From Flavobacterium terrigena (GTDB lineage: Bacteria; Bacteroidota; Bacteroidia; Flavobacteriales; Flavobacteriaceae), in contig NZ_FNYA01000001.1 in the NCBI RefSeq assembly GCF_900108955.1, positions 248,001-312,000 of the forward strand: a stretch of DNA of 64,000 bases. The letters run 5' to 3'. How positions within the stretch are numbered: position 1 is the first letter of the stretch; every line of letters begins with the position of its first letter. Position numbers and translations under genes: made by a program. Shown one piece after another: positions 50,283 to 59,608 of the stretch. Under the pieces are notes generated by a model. That model ran no database searches. It had not been told where the DNA came from and was given only the letters and a program-made list of their open reading frames with translations.

Positions 50283-51632
50283 TTAAAGATTAGGTAAAAA
50301 TTGTAAACCGAAACCTATTTTACTACTTCTAATAACTTCTTCACTTCCAAATGTCAAAACATTTGCTGAAAAACGGAATTGATTTAATAAAGTAACACCT
50401 ATTGTTAACTTACCAGATAAAAAACCATGATTATGATCAATACCCAGACTATCATAAAACTCCTTTGTGGACGCCCAATAAAAATTCGTAGATGTAACTA
50501 AAAAGAAGTTGAATTTTTTATTTTCAGATGACATATCACCATAGCAATTAAATCCTACACTTGAATTGTAAGTAGATGCATCTAAATTATTACCATATCC
50601 TTTAATGTCTGCTGCAACTTTAGCATTTAAAAATGAATAAAAATGTAGCAACTCATTTTCATCATTACCTTTAATTGTAGTTAAAAACGGTAACGACCCA
50701 TCAAAATAAAAATTACCACCACCATTAATTAAACGTTGCAAAGCGTCAACTTGTGTATTTGTATTAGTTAGAGAATCATTTGAAGCGCTAATCACTGTAC
50801 CAAATGTGACACGAAGCATTTGAATTTTATCAGCAACAATTTCAGATTGCCCAGTTATACCTTTAGGATTTCCTACAACAGAAAACGCGTTTAAAAAATT
50901 TGCTTTACCAGTAGTATTATTATAAACATCCTCAAAAAAAGCATTTCTATACTTTTCATCCCATGTTGGAAACCAAGCATTATAATGGTTAACTTTAGGA
51001 CTCAATACCCTTACTCTCTCAATCGATAAGTTTAGTTTTTCATTATTTAACACTTGAATTTCATCTTTATACTTATTCATCCTATTAGTGTTTTCATCAC
51101 TTTTAGCATCTATAATATCATTTTTTAATTTTTTAATTTTGTTATCTATTTCTATTCCACGCCCATTATAATGATCATTATAAGATTTATAAAAAAAATT
51201 TTGTGGCATTTCTGCTTCTATTTCAAATTCAATTTTAACTTTATCTAAATTTTTACCAATAGTAGTAGTATCTACTTTGAGCTTATTTATTAATTTTTCT
51301 TTTTTTTGAATATTTACTTCTATTTTTTTTATTTCTTCTTCTTTTTTCTGTATTTCTTCTTCTTTTTTCTGTAAATCCTTTTTATCAATTTTCTTTTCTT
51401 TTCTTTTTATCAATTTATCTAATTCATTTTGTTCATCAAGTAAAATTTTTGAGGTTTTATCTAACTTATTTTTTAACCTAATTTCATTTTCAAATAAATC
51501 ATCAATTTTGTTTTGCTTTGAAAAAGCGCCTCTTTCTTTTACAAAATTAGTATTAGTGTTAATAGAGGGCACTTGTGAATAACCGAATAATGTAAATAAA
51601 CAGCTGACTAGGATAAGAATATTTTTTTTCAT
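50283..51632 (-). CDS. Secreted coiled-coil protein with C-terminal beta-rich domain
   Basis: 449 residues. Signal peptide MKKNILILVSCLFTLFGYSQ; then about 100 residues of Lys/Glu-rich coiled coil (LDEQNELDKLIKRKEKKIDK and following), a polar middle with ANFLNAFSVVGNP and a C-terminal region rich in alternating beta strands (GVTLLNQFRFSANVLTFGS, SKIGFGLQFLPNL) that could be part of an outer-membrane barrel. No family name comes to mind. It is monocistronic and flanked by two copies of a hairpin repeat (50111-50176 and 51735-51800). Confidence 0.8.
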   Translation of the reverse strand: MKKNILILVSCLFTLFGYSQVPSINTNTNFVKERGAFSKQNKIDDLFENEIRLKNKLDKTSKILLDEQNELDKLIKRKEKKIDKKDLQKKEEEIQKKEEEIKKIEVNIQKKEKLINKLKVDTTTIGKNLDKVKIEFEIEAEMPQNFFYKSYNDHYNGRGIEIDNKIKKLKNDIIDAKSDENTNRMNKYKDEIQVLNNEKLNLSIERVRVLSPKVNHYNAWFPTWDEKYRNAFFEDVYNNTTGKANFLNAFSVVGNPKGITGQSEIVADKIQMLRVTFGTVISASNDSLTNTNTQVDALQRLINGGGNFYFDGSLPFLTTIKGNDENELLHFYSFLNAKVAADIKGYGNNLDASTYNSSVGFNCYGDMSSENKKFNFFLVTSTNFYWASTKEFYDSLGIDHNHGFLSGKLTIGVTLLNQFRFSANVLTFGSEEVIRSSKIGFGLQFLPNL

Positions 51633-52080
51633 AATGTTTAGTTTTAGTTGTTAGTTAAAGTTATTTGTGTTGAGAAATTATGTAGTAGCTTTTCTCAAAT
51701 TGCGAATTTTTTTATGTGTTTCTCAAATTTAATACTAAAAAATCACCTACTTAAGCGTAGAATTACCTGATTTTTTTTGTAGGTATTTTTACCTGTTTTC
51801 TTAATAAGAAAGGTAAAAATATTGTTTTATAGCAGTTTACGGCTTTGCCGTAATTGTAGTTTTTTTTTCGCAATTTATGAATTAACAAGAGTGTCTGTGA
51901 GATTTCTAGAGAATGACAAACTAAACGCATAACATATGTAAACTATCTAGAGCGGAGCGAACTTTATTACAAAGAAACCTATAGTTTATTTTTAACCCTC
52001 TTAGGGTTTAAAACCCTAAGAGGGTTAAAAATAACAGGAAATAATCGTAAATTTGATAGATAACCCAAATACCAAACATC
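51633..52080. repeat. Intergenic region: hairpin repeat copy 2, dispersed repeat text, nested palindrome, promoter
   Basis: 51735-51800 is the second hairpin copy (AATTACCT / AGGTATTT). 51888-51970 carries a diverged copy of the dispersed repeat (text 'gacaaactaaacgcataac' and 'ctatctagagcggagcga'). 51994-52026 is a perfect 33-nt palindrome (AACCCTCTTAGGGTT, TAA, AACCCTAAGAGGGTT). TAAATTTG at 52050-52057 is a good -7 box for the downstream gene. Confidence 0.72.
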
Positions 52081-52878
52081 ATGCGTAAAGCTAATCTTGT
52101 TATATCATATCACACCATGCGTAAAACCATTGGTTGGATTGGGATTCTACTACCATTTGCTCTAGTCATTGGCGATTATACCGTAAAAAAACTAAACATT
52201 TTAAATAACAGTTGGTTTGTAAAAACGAATGAATGTTATCAGGTCTACCCCCAAGATAGTCCGCTAAAAGCTTCCATCAGTCATTACTATTACAGTTCTG
52301 TAGGCGATATTTTCACGAGTTCACTTTTTGCCCTTTCCCTATTTTTATTTTGCTACAAAGGTCATCCCTTACGAAAAAGCGAATTCGGATTATCCGATAG
52401 AGCAATGAGCAAATTAGCTGCCTTTTTCGCAATAGGAATTGTCGTTTTTCCAACAAGCTCTCCACATTGTATTCATGATAATTTACGAACTTTCATTAGT
52501 AGCCAAAACACAGGATTTATCCATTTTGTATTTGCAGGATTGTTTTTTACAACCTTAGCCTTCATTTCCATATTCAATTTCAGACGCACCAAAAAAATCA
52601 CCGAATTCGGTACCAAACCTTCCCACGATTTATACAAATATTGCGGATTTATAATGCTCGCTTGTGTTCTCATCATATTTGTTTACAAAGTATTTTTAAG
52701 ATATAAATACGAATGGTTAGACAACACCTACCCCGTTTTTATCTTTGAAACGATTGCACTTATAGCCTTCGGAGTCTCTTGGCTAACCAAAGGAAGAATA
52801 TATCGTGGCTATTTAGCTAAAAAGATAATAGAAATTGTTGAGGATAGTCCACCGACTACGACAGAGAAACAAGATTGA
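52081..52878 (+). CDS. DUF998-like integral membrane protein
   Basis: 265 residues with seven or so hydrophobic segments (about 17-37, 73-95, 117-135, 149-170, 185-205, 225-245), HxxH-type polar residues in loops, and a central FPTSSPHCIHDNLRTFISSQ. The pattern resembles DUF998 membrane proteins. A -7 box TAAATTTG at 52050-52057 supports the start at 52081; a second ATG at 52117 (MRKTIGWIGIL) is also plausible. Function unknown. Confidence 0.72.
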   Translation: MRKANLVISYHTMRKTIGWIGILLPFALVIGDYTVKKLNILNNSWFVKTNECYQVYPQDSPLKASISHYYYSSVGDIFTSSLFALSLFLFCYKGHPLRKSEFGLSDRAMSKLAAFFAIGIVVFPTSSPHCIHDNLRTFISSQNTGFIHFVFAGLFFTTLAFISIFNFRRTKKITEFGTKPSHDLYKYCGFIMLACVLIIFVYKVFLRYKYEWLDNTYPVFIFETIALIAFGVSWLTKGRIYRGYLAKKIIEIVEDSPPTTTEKQD

Positions 52879-53573
52879 GGAAGTGGTTTGTGTGAGATCC
52901 TTTAACTTCGTTGAATCTTCGATTTCAGGATAACAAACTAAACGCAAAACTAATGTGAACTATCTAGAGCGGAGCGACTTTACCCACAATCCAACCTATG
53001 TTCCTATGTGGTTAAATAAAAAACTCATATGACTTATATGTTAAAGAGATAACGAAACAAGTTCAGCATGCCAAGATTGCGGAAGTTGATTGTGTGAGAT
53101 CCTCCCAGGATGACAAACTAAACGCATAACTCAAAATCCATAACCACAATCCAAAAATCCTTTCAATCTTTTCAATCTGCGTACAAAATCCTTACGTGAG
53201 ATCCTTTCAGGATGACAAACTATACGCAAAACTAATGTGAACTATCAAGAGCGGAGCGACTTTACCCACAATCCAACCTATGTTCCTATGTGGTTAAATA
53301 AAAAACTCATATGACTTAGTTGATTACGTGAGATCCTTTCAGGATGACAAACTAAATGCATAACTAATGTGAACTATCTAGAGCGGAGCGACTTTACCCA
53401 CAATCCAACCTATGTTCCTATGTGGTTAAATAAAAAACTCATATGACTTAGTTGATTACGTGAGATCCTCCCAAAACTTCGGGACAGGATGACAAATAAA
53501 AAACACATGACAATAATCATAATTTATCTTTAATAATCTTCGTACATTTGAGTAACACAAAAACACTAGAATC
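52879..53573. repeat. Dispersed repeat array, including a 132-bp tandem duplication
   Basis: Three or four copies of a repeat whose core reads CTATCTAGAGCGGAGCGACT then 'ttacccacaatccaacc' and 'tatgttcctatgtggtt'. Copies lie near 52890-53030, 53194-53325 and 53326-53457, the last two an exact-period tandem (132 nt between identical 'acgtgagatcc' marks at 53194, 53326 and 53458). Further copies: 54450-54560, 54670-54780, 57300-57480 and a diverged one at 51888. Between them lies 'gtgagatcctttcaggatgac'. The start of the PNP promoter (TACATTTG at 53543-53550) is also here. No ORF. Confidence 0.8.
53543..53550 (+). promoter_or_regulatory. -7 box of the purine nucleoside phosphorylase gene
   Basis: TACATTTG matches TAnnTTTG exactly, 23 nt before the ATG at 53574. 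Confidence 0.55.
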
Positions 53574-54386
53574 ATGCTCAATCAAATATACGACACCAGC
53601 GAATTCATTAAAAGTAAAACCAATTTCATTCCAGAATACGGAGTCATTTTAGGCTCTGGATTAGGCAATTTTGCAGAGGACATAAATATTGAATTCACCC
53701 TACCATATACCGATATTCCTAACTTTCCTGTTTCCACAGTTACGGGTCACAAGGGGGCGCTATTGTTTGGAACAGTGGGTACTAAAAAAGTAGTCGCTAT
53801 GCAAGGACGTTTTCATTATTATGAAGGATACAACATGAAAGAAGTTACGTTCCCTATCCGAGTAATGAAACAGTTAGGTGTAAGCAAATTGATTGTTTCG
53901 AATGCCTCTGGAGGTGTCAATTCCAATTATAAAGTGGGCTCTATTGTCATTATTACAAACCACATTAACATGATGCCCGAACATCCACTTCGTGGCGCTA
54001 ATGATGAAAGATTAGGCCCTCGATTTGTAAACATGAGTGAACCTTACAACCATCACATGATTGCCAAAGCAAAAGAAATTGCGAAAACAAATAACATTGA
54101 AGTACAAGAAGGCGTGTATGTTGCTCTACAAGGTCCAACCTATGAAACCCTTTCAGAGTACAAAATGATTAAAAATATTGGTGGCGATTGTGTTGGAATG
54201 AGTACCGTTCCCGAAGTGATTGTGGCACGTCACATGGATATGGACACTTTTGGTATTTCCGTTATTACCGATATGGGTAACGAAAACAGCATGGCAGAAG
54301 TTTCTCATGAAGAAGTCCTAAAAGCAGCACAACTAGCAGAACCCAATGTAAGAAAGTTAATTAAAGAATTAATTAGTTTGTATTGA
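53574..54386 (+). CDS. Purine-nucleoside phosphorylase
   Basis: 270 residues, trimeric PNP type. YGVILGSGLGNFAEDI at about 22-37 binds phosphate, followed by TGHKGALLFG, MQGRFHYYEGY, VSNASGGVN, INMMPEHPLRG and GDCVGMSTVPEVIVARH with GISVITDMG. It splits purine nucleosides with phosphate into base and (deoxy)ribose-1-phosphate in salvage. The gene is monocistronic, with a good -7 box upstream and repeat-rich intergenic DNA on both sides. Confidence 0.95.
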   Translation: MLNQIYDTSEFIKSKTNFIPEYGVILGSGLGNFAEDINIEFTLPYTDIPNFPVSTVTGHKGALLFGTVGTKKVVAMQGRFHYYEGYNMKEVTFPIRVMKQLGVSKLIVSNASGGVNSNYKVGSIVIITNHINMMPEHPLRGANDERLGPRFVNMSEPYNHHMIAKAKEIAKTNNIEVQEGVYVALQGPTYETLSEYKMIKNIGGDCVGMSTVPEVIVARHMDMDTFGISVITDMGNENSMAEVSHEEVLKAAQLAEPNVRKLIKELISLY

Positions 54387-54825
54387 TATTTACGATTTTA
54401 GATTTGGGATTTACGACGAATTACTTTGATAGTCCAGAAACTTCGGGGCAGGATTACAAACTATACGCAAAACTTATGTGAACTATCTAGAGCAGAGCGA
54501 CTTTATCCATAATCCAACCTATGTTTCCTATGTGTTTAAAATAGCCGCAATCCAAAAAAACTTATATGACTTATATGTTAAAATCCGCGTAAATCCATAA
54601 CCGCAATATGTCACCCTGAGCCTGTCGAAGGGCAAAGAAAAAGCAATCCGCCAAATCTGCGTACCCAACTTAAATGCCCTATCTAGAGCGGAGCGACTTT
54701 ACCCACAATCCAACCTATGTTCCTATGTGTTTAAAAAATAACCACAATCCAAAAAAACTTATATGACTTATATGTTTAAAAAATTTAAGTAGTATTTTTA
54801 TACCATAAACAACAAACTTAAAACC
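54387..54825. repeat. Intergenic dispersed repeats
   Basis: Two further copies of the 'agagcggagcgactttaccc' repeat family (about 54450-54560 and 54670-54780), with 'atcctgagc'-type text 'gtcaccctgagcctgtcg' near 54607-54625. No gene or clear regulatory signal beyond this. Confidence 0.7.
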
Positions 54826-55380
54826 ATGCTTCACCGCTACTCCATCGCCATAAATCCAAGCCTTGAATTGATTACGACCATCAAGAACATGAAGGAACAA
54901 TTAGCTACAGAAGTGGGTTGGTTCAACAGTAAAAACTCGATTGCACACATAACCATTTGTGAGTTTGAATCCAGTGAGCGCGATTTAGAACGCATAAAAA
55001 AACAACTAGAAAGAATTTGCGATACGATTACACCTGTTCCCGTTAAACTAGATGATTTTGGAACATTCCCTAATGGTGCTTTTTATATTGCTCCAGATAC
55101 TGATTCCAAAGAAGCATTACAACCCGTTATGAAATCGTTTCATAATGCCTTACTCGTGAAAACGTTCCATCATAGTGATACCCCACACATTTCAATTGCT
55201 AGAAAGTTAACACCTGAAAACCTCATCAAAGCATCGCAACTATTCACATCCATAAACGAATCCTTTTTATGTAACGGAATTGTATTACGAATGCTTGATA
55301 TGCAACTCAAACAATTCCGAGTTATTGATGCATTCGAATTTAAAGGACTACCTAAAGAAGTGCAAGGAAGTCTGTTTTAA
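54826..55380 (+). CDS. 2'-5' RNA ligase family protein (2H phosphoesterase)
   Basis: 184 residues with the two HxTx-type motifs of the 2H superfamily: HITICEF (about 46-49) and HISIARK (about 124-127), and the internal symmetry expected between halves. The second copy has Ser in place of Thr (HISI), still common in the family. Reaction: 2',3'-cyclic phosphodiester or 2'-5' bond hydrolysis or ligation; physiological substrate unknown in Bacteroidota. Its terminator region is the palindrome at 55383-55415. Confidence 0.88.
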   Translation: MLHRYSIAINPSLELITTIKNMKEQLATEVGWFNSKNSIAHITICEFESSERDLERIKKQLERICDTITPVPVKLDDFGTFPNGAFYIAPDTDSKEALQPVMKSFHNALLVKTFHHSDTPHISIARKLTPENLIKASQLFTSINESFLCNGIVLRMLDMQLKQFRVIDAFEFKGLPKEVQGSLF

Positions 55381-55382
55381 CC

Positions 55383-55415
55383 AAACCTGACAGGTTTTTG
55401 AAACCTGTCAGGTTT
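55383..55415. terminator. 33-nt nested palindrome acting as convergent terminator
   Basis: Arms AAACCTGACAGGTTT and AAACCTGTCAGGTTT, loop TTG. Between the convergent genes 54826-55380 and 55423-56190, so it may terminate both. Member of the 15-3-15 palindrome family. Confidence 0.7.
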
Positions 55416-55422
55416 AATACTA

Positions 55423-56190
55423 TTAAATATGAACTCCACCAGCTACTTCAATACGCTGTGCATTAATCCATTTAGATTCATCACTACATAAGAAAGCAGC
55501 TACTGAACCAATATCGTCAGGTAAACCCACACGCCCTAAAGCCGTACTTGAAGCTACCATATCATTTAATTCTTTATTGTCTCTTATTGCTCCACCACCG
55601 AAATCAGTTTCTATAGCACCAGGCGCAATCGTGTTGACTCTAATTCTTCTCGCTCCTAATTCTTGAGCTTGGTAACGACTCAAAGATTCAATTCCGGCTT
55701 TCATTATCGCGTAAGCCGCATAACCTGCATAACTAAATCGCGCTAAACCTGAAGAAATATTAACAATACTTCCACCATCTTGTATAACTGGTAATAATTT
55801 TTGAGTTAAGAAATAAGGTCCTTTCAAATGAATATTCACCATACTATCAAATTGTTCCATAGTAGTATCTGCGAATGTTGCATACGTTCCAACACCAGCA
55901 TTATTGACTAAAGCTGAAATAGTTTCCGATTGAAATTCGTTTTTTAATGTTGTAGAAAGTGTCTGTACAAATTGATCAAATGAGTTCGCATTAGCCACAT
56001 CTAATTGAATAGCAAATGCTTTATTCCCACTATTTTTAATTTGATTCACTACTTCTTGTGCCGATTCACTTTTAGTTTGATACGTAAGAATTACATCGAA
56101 TCCTTTTTTGGCTAATTGTAAAGCCATGTCTTTTCCTAGTCCACGACTTCCGCCAGTTACTAAGGCAATTTTGTTTGCTGTATTTGTCAT
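55423..56190 (-). CDS. SDR family NAD(P)-dependent oxidoreductase
   Basis: 255 residues. Rossmann site GGSRGLGKDMA, NNAGVGTYATF, active-site set VNISSGLARFSYAGYAAYAI (Ser, Tyr, Lys as YxxxK in YAAYAIMK) and a C-terminus EVAGGVHI. The substrate-binding loop is not diagnostic. It is 95 nt from the AraC-type regulator gene upstream on the same strand, a common pairing in which the regulator controls the SDR in response to a small molecule. Confidence 0.88.
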   Translation of the reverse strand: MTNTANKIALVTGGSRGLGKDMALQLAKKGFDVILTYQTKSESAQEVVNQIKNSGNKAFAIQLDVANANSFDQFVQTLSTTLKNEFQSETISALVNNAGVGTYATFADTTMEQFDSMVNIHLKGPYFLTQKLLPVIQDGGSIVNISSGLARFSYAGYAAYAIMKAGIESLSRYQAQELGARRIRVNTIAPGAIETDFGGGAIRDNKELNDMVASSTALGRVGLPDDIGSVAAFLCSDESKWINAQRIEVAGGVHI

Positions 56191-56285
56191 TTTATCTGTG
56201 TTTTAATTACAGGACAAAGTTGCAAACTTTAGCAAAAGAAATCGTTGCAAGAATCAAAGTGTTATTTGCAAAATTCAAACAATCA

Positions 56286-57215
56286 CTATTCTCTAAAATG
56301 TAAAGGTGATAATTGCGTTTGTTTTTTAAAGAAGTTAGAAAAATGAGCTACCTCATCAAATCCTAAGCTAATGGCTATTTCAGAAACATTCCAATCGGTT
56401 TGACGCAAAAGTATCTTCGCTTCTTGTGTAATTCGACTGGCAATAATCTCTGTCGTCGTTTTACCAGTAGCTTCTTTTAAAACTTTATTCAAATGATTCA
56501 CATGCACTCGCAAATTCTCTGCATATTCTTTAGCTGTTCTTAGCTGAAGCGATTGACTTGGCGATTCTATAGGAAATTGTCTTTCCAATAATTCAATAAA
56601 TAAGGATGAAATTCGAGACGCTGCATTATGTGTTTGATGAATACCATCAATAGGTTTTAGTTTTTGTCCGGCATGAATTAATTCGGTTACATAATTACGT
56701 AACAAATCGTATTTATAAACATAATCCGATTGAATTTCATTATTCATTTTCAAGAAGATCTGCTCAATTTCACGAAACTGTTCTTCACTTAATTGATATA
56801 CAAAATCTCCTTTCGCATTAAAAATCGGCAAACTATCAATGTTCAAAGCTGTTTTAGACTTGTCCATGAAATCAGCCGTAAACACACAGAAGAACCCAGA
56901 TTGCTCGTCGTTTTGAGGAACGTAACGATACGGGATTTTTGGAGAGGCAAACAAAATACCTCGTTGTTTCACTTCAATTTCTTTATCGGCATACTCTACT
57001 CTATTGTGTCCGTTGATTAAACTAATTTTATAATAGGTTCTACGATTATAAGGCATCACAGGCTTCGACTTGCAAGCGCTACTCATTTCTGCAATATTAA
57101 ACACATTGAAATGACCAATATCAATATTGTTTTGCTCGTTTAAGAAAAGCTCCGTCAATTGACATTTGTCGTCAAATATTTCTTTGTAGAATTCGTTTAT
57201 AGAAATTGTTGTCAT
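56286..57215 (-). CDS. AraC family transcriptional regulator
   Basis: 309 residues. An N-terminal cupin-like sensor half (about 15-170: GHNRVEYADKEIEVKQRGI, ILFASPKIPYRYVPQND) and a C-terminal AraC double HTH (about 210-308): EYAENLRVHVNHLNKVLKEA and WNVSEIAISLGFDEVAHFSN with the usual FKKQTQLSPLHFR end. It probably regulates the downstream SDR gene. No operator was identified. Confidence 0.9.
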   Translation of the reverse strand: MTTISINEFYKEIFDDKCQLTELFLNEQNNIDIGHFNVFNIAEMSSACKSKPVMPYNRRTYYKISLINGHNRVEYADKEIEVKQRGILFASPKIPYRYVPQNDEQSGFFCVFTADFMDKSKTALNIDSLPIFNAKGDFVYQLSEEQFREIEQIFLKMNNEIQSDYVYKYDLLRNYVTELIHAGQKLKPIDGIHQTHNAASRISSLFIELLERQFPIESPSQSLQLRTAKEYAENLRVHVNHLNKVLKEATGKTTTEIIASRITQEAKILLRQTDWNVSEIAISLGFDEVAHFSNFFKKQTQLSPLHFRE

Positions 57216-57668
57216 TGTTTGTAAAATTCAAATAATGACAAAGGTAGGGAATTTTGATTTTAGATTTGGGATTTACGATTTGGGATTGTGGAAGTAGATT
57301 GTGTGAGATCCTTTAACTTCGTTGAATCTTCGATTTCAGGATGACAAACTAAACGCAAAACTTAAAATACTTGCCAACTTTGCGGTTAAAACAATCCGCT
57401 AAATCTGCGTACCCACCTCATGTGCTCTATCTAGAGCGGAGCGACTTTACCCACAATCCAACCTATATTCCTATGTGTTTAAAACTTATATGACTTATAT
57501 GTTTAAAATCCGTGTAAATCTTTAAGCGCCATCCAAAAAAAAACAATCCGCTAAATCCGCGTACCAATCCACAATCCAAAAAAAACTTCATGCCTTTGTG
57601 GCTTCGTGGCAACAAAAAACCCTGCAAAATATAAATCTCACAGGGTTTAGCATTCTAGTCCTAAACAT
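57216..57668. repeat. Intergenic dispersed repeats before the OmpA gene
   Basis: Repeat copies with 'gtgagatcctttaacttcg', 'ctatctagagcggagcgact' and 'ccgctaaatc' text (about 57300-57480), then inverted 'cctttgtggcttcgtggc' near 57590. No gene is convincing; these lie at the 3' side of the OmpA gene. Confidence 0.7.
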
Positions 57669-59603
57669 TTATTTCGTCACAATAATAAAATCTGATCTTC
57701 TGTTAGCGAAATGTTGGTCTTCTGTACATTTCACTCCATTACTACATTTGTTTGTTAAACGAGTTTCTCCAAACCCTACAGCACTTTCAATTCTTTCTGC
57801 CGCAATTCCTTTCGAAAGAATATAGCTTTGTGTCGATTTCGCTCTTTTGTCAGATAGTTTCAAGTTGTATAAATCTTTTCCTCTTGAATCGGTATGAGAT
57901 TCAATTCTAATTTTAACATTAGGGAAATTGTTCATTACGAAAACAACTTTATCTAATTCAGCAGCAGCTTGTGGGGTAATATCCCATTTGTCATAGTTAA
58001 AGAAAATCGGATTGATATCCACTTTTTCGTTTCCAGTTATTTTATCTTTCACAACTAAGTCGTCTAAACTCGTTAATTTGAAATCTAAATTAATGATGTC
58101 TCCGTTTTTATCAAGCGTAGCAATTTCTTTCTTCTCTGAAGTATGATTTGGTTTTGAAGCTTCTACTTTATAACTTCCATTACAAGGCAATTCAAATTCA
58201 AATTTACCATCTGCATTTGTTGTATATTCATTTACTAAATCACCAAATCCGTCATACACTTTAATGGTTGCTCCTTCAATGTTAACTTGCGTTTTAGAAT
58301 TCCTAACCGTTCCTTGAACAATTTGGTTACAAGGTGGGATTTTCTTAGTGAAATAATAAATATCATCGTCACCTTTACCCATTTCTCTATTAGAAGAAAA
58401 ATATCCTGTTTTTAAATCGTTATCAATAATATAAGAAAAATCATCTTTGTTACTATTAATTGGTTCTCCTAAGTTCTTTGGATAAGAAAAATCTTTACCA
58501 TTATGTTTACTTTCAAAAACATCTAAACCACCAAAACCATAATGTCCTTCTGAAGAAAAGTAAAGCACACCATTACTATAAAAAGGGAACATTTCTCTTC
58601 CAACAGTATTAATTTTCGGACCTAAATTTACAGGAGAATTTAATTTACCATCTTCAAAAACTTCACAAACATAAATATCTGTTTCTCCTATTCCACCTGG
58701 CATATCTGATACGAAAAACAACCATTTCCCGTCTGCACTAAGTGATGGATGTCCAACACTATAATCTAAACTATTGAAAAATAACTTTTCCGTTTTAGTC
58801 ACTTTATCGCCATCCAACCAAGCTTTTATAATTTGGAAATTATTAGTTCCTCCGGCATCATTTTTTAGTTTCTTTTTCTTTAACGTATTGGTTGTATAAT
58901 AGAACGTTTTTAAATCTGATGCGAATGTAATTGTAGCATCATGATAATTAGAATTAACTTCCTCTAAAAAGGGTTTCTGATTGAATAATGAACCGTTAGA
59001 AAGATTCACCTCAGCCACTAACATAGATAAAAAAGGCTGTTGATTATAAGAATATAATTTGGTAGCACCATCATCAAAACTTGAAGAATAAATCATTTTA
59101 GTACCATAATAAGCTGTTCCAAAATCGGAATTAGGCGTATTTACTTCTAAGTTTCTAATTTCGTATAATGATGGTTTCTTAGCCATACTATCCAAAAGCA
59201 TTTGATTGTTGGCAAACTCCTTTACCTGACCATTAACTGCTTTCTTTTTTAGATAATCCTTTGTTAAAGAATTCGCTTTGTCATAATCTCTAACTCCTCT
59301 TAAAGATTGTGTATAACGAAGCATGTATAAATCTGATAAATTTTGTCCTTGAATCTCATACAACTTTTGATACCATGGTAATGCCTTACGCATATCATTG
59401 TTAAAATAATAGGTATCAGCAATATTAGTAATTGTTTCAGTTGAAGGTGTATCATTTTTTTCCAAATACTCTTCATACAATTTAGCTGCTTCCACGTAAG
59501 ACATACTTTTAAACATCTTATCAGCCGCTTTTAGTTTTTGTTGTCCGAATGCGATACTAGCAAATACAAACAACCCTAAAGTAAATAATTTTCTCATATG
59601 CAT
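57669..59603 (-). CDS. OmpA-family outer membrane protein with PD40-type repeats
   Basis: 644 residues (642 from the second Met, whose MRKLFTLGLFVFASIAFGQ signal peptide is clean). N-terminal TPR-like helices (about 30-130), a WD40/PD40-type beta-propeller region (about 150-420: YSVGHPSLSADGKWLFFVSD, VLYFSSEGHYGFGGLDVFES, FSSNREMGKGDDDIYYFTK), a carboxypeptidase-regulatory-like domain and a C-terminal OmpA domain (IRIESHTDSRGKDLYNLKLS then KGIAAERIESAVGFGETRL) that binds peptidoglycan. This PorE-like layout is known in T9SS and gliding loci. It follows a PorP/SprF gene by 5 nt. Confidence 0.9.
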   Translation of the reverse strand: MHMRKLFTLGLFVFASIAFGQQKLKAADKMFKSMSYVEAAKLYEEYLEKNDTPSTETITNIADTYYFNNDMRKALPWYQKLYEIQGQNLSDLYMLRYTQSLRGVRDYDKANSLTKDYLKKKAVNGQVKEFANNQMLLDSMAKKPSLYEIRNLEVNTPNSDFGTAYYGTKMIYSSSFDDGATKLYSYNQQPFLSMLVAEVNLSNGSLFNQKPFLEEVNSNYHDATITFASDLKTFYYTTNTLKKKKLKNDAGGTNNFQIIKAWLDGDKVTKTEKLFFNSLDYSVGHPSLSADGKWLFFVSDMPGGIGETDIYVCEVFEDGKLNSPVNLGPKINTVGREMFPFYSNGVLYFSSEGHYGFGGLDVFESKHNGKDFSYPKNLGEPINSNKDDFSYIIDNDLKTGYFSSNREMGKGDDDIYYFTKKIPPCNQIVQGTVRNSKTQVNIEGATIKVYDGFGDLVNEYTTNADGKFEFELPCNGSYKVEASKPNHTSEKKEIATLDKNGDIINLDFKLTSLDDLVVKDKITGNEKVDINPIFFNYDKWDITPQAAAELDKVVFVMNNFPNVKIRIESHTDSRGKDLYNLKLSDKRAKSTQSYILSKGIAAERIESAVGFGETRLTNKCSNGVKCTEDQHFANRRSDFIIVTK

Positions 59604-59608
59604 TAGTA

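Noticed and set aside
52890..53460. Tandem copies with 132-nt period considered as a CRISPR array
   Set aside because: The unit is one long repeat with no alternation of short repeats and unique spacers, and there are no cas genes.
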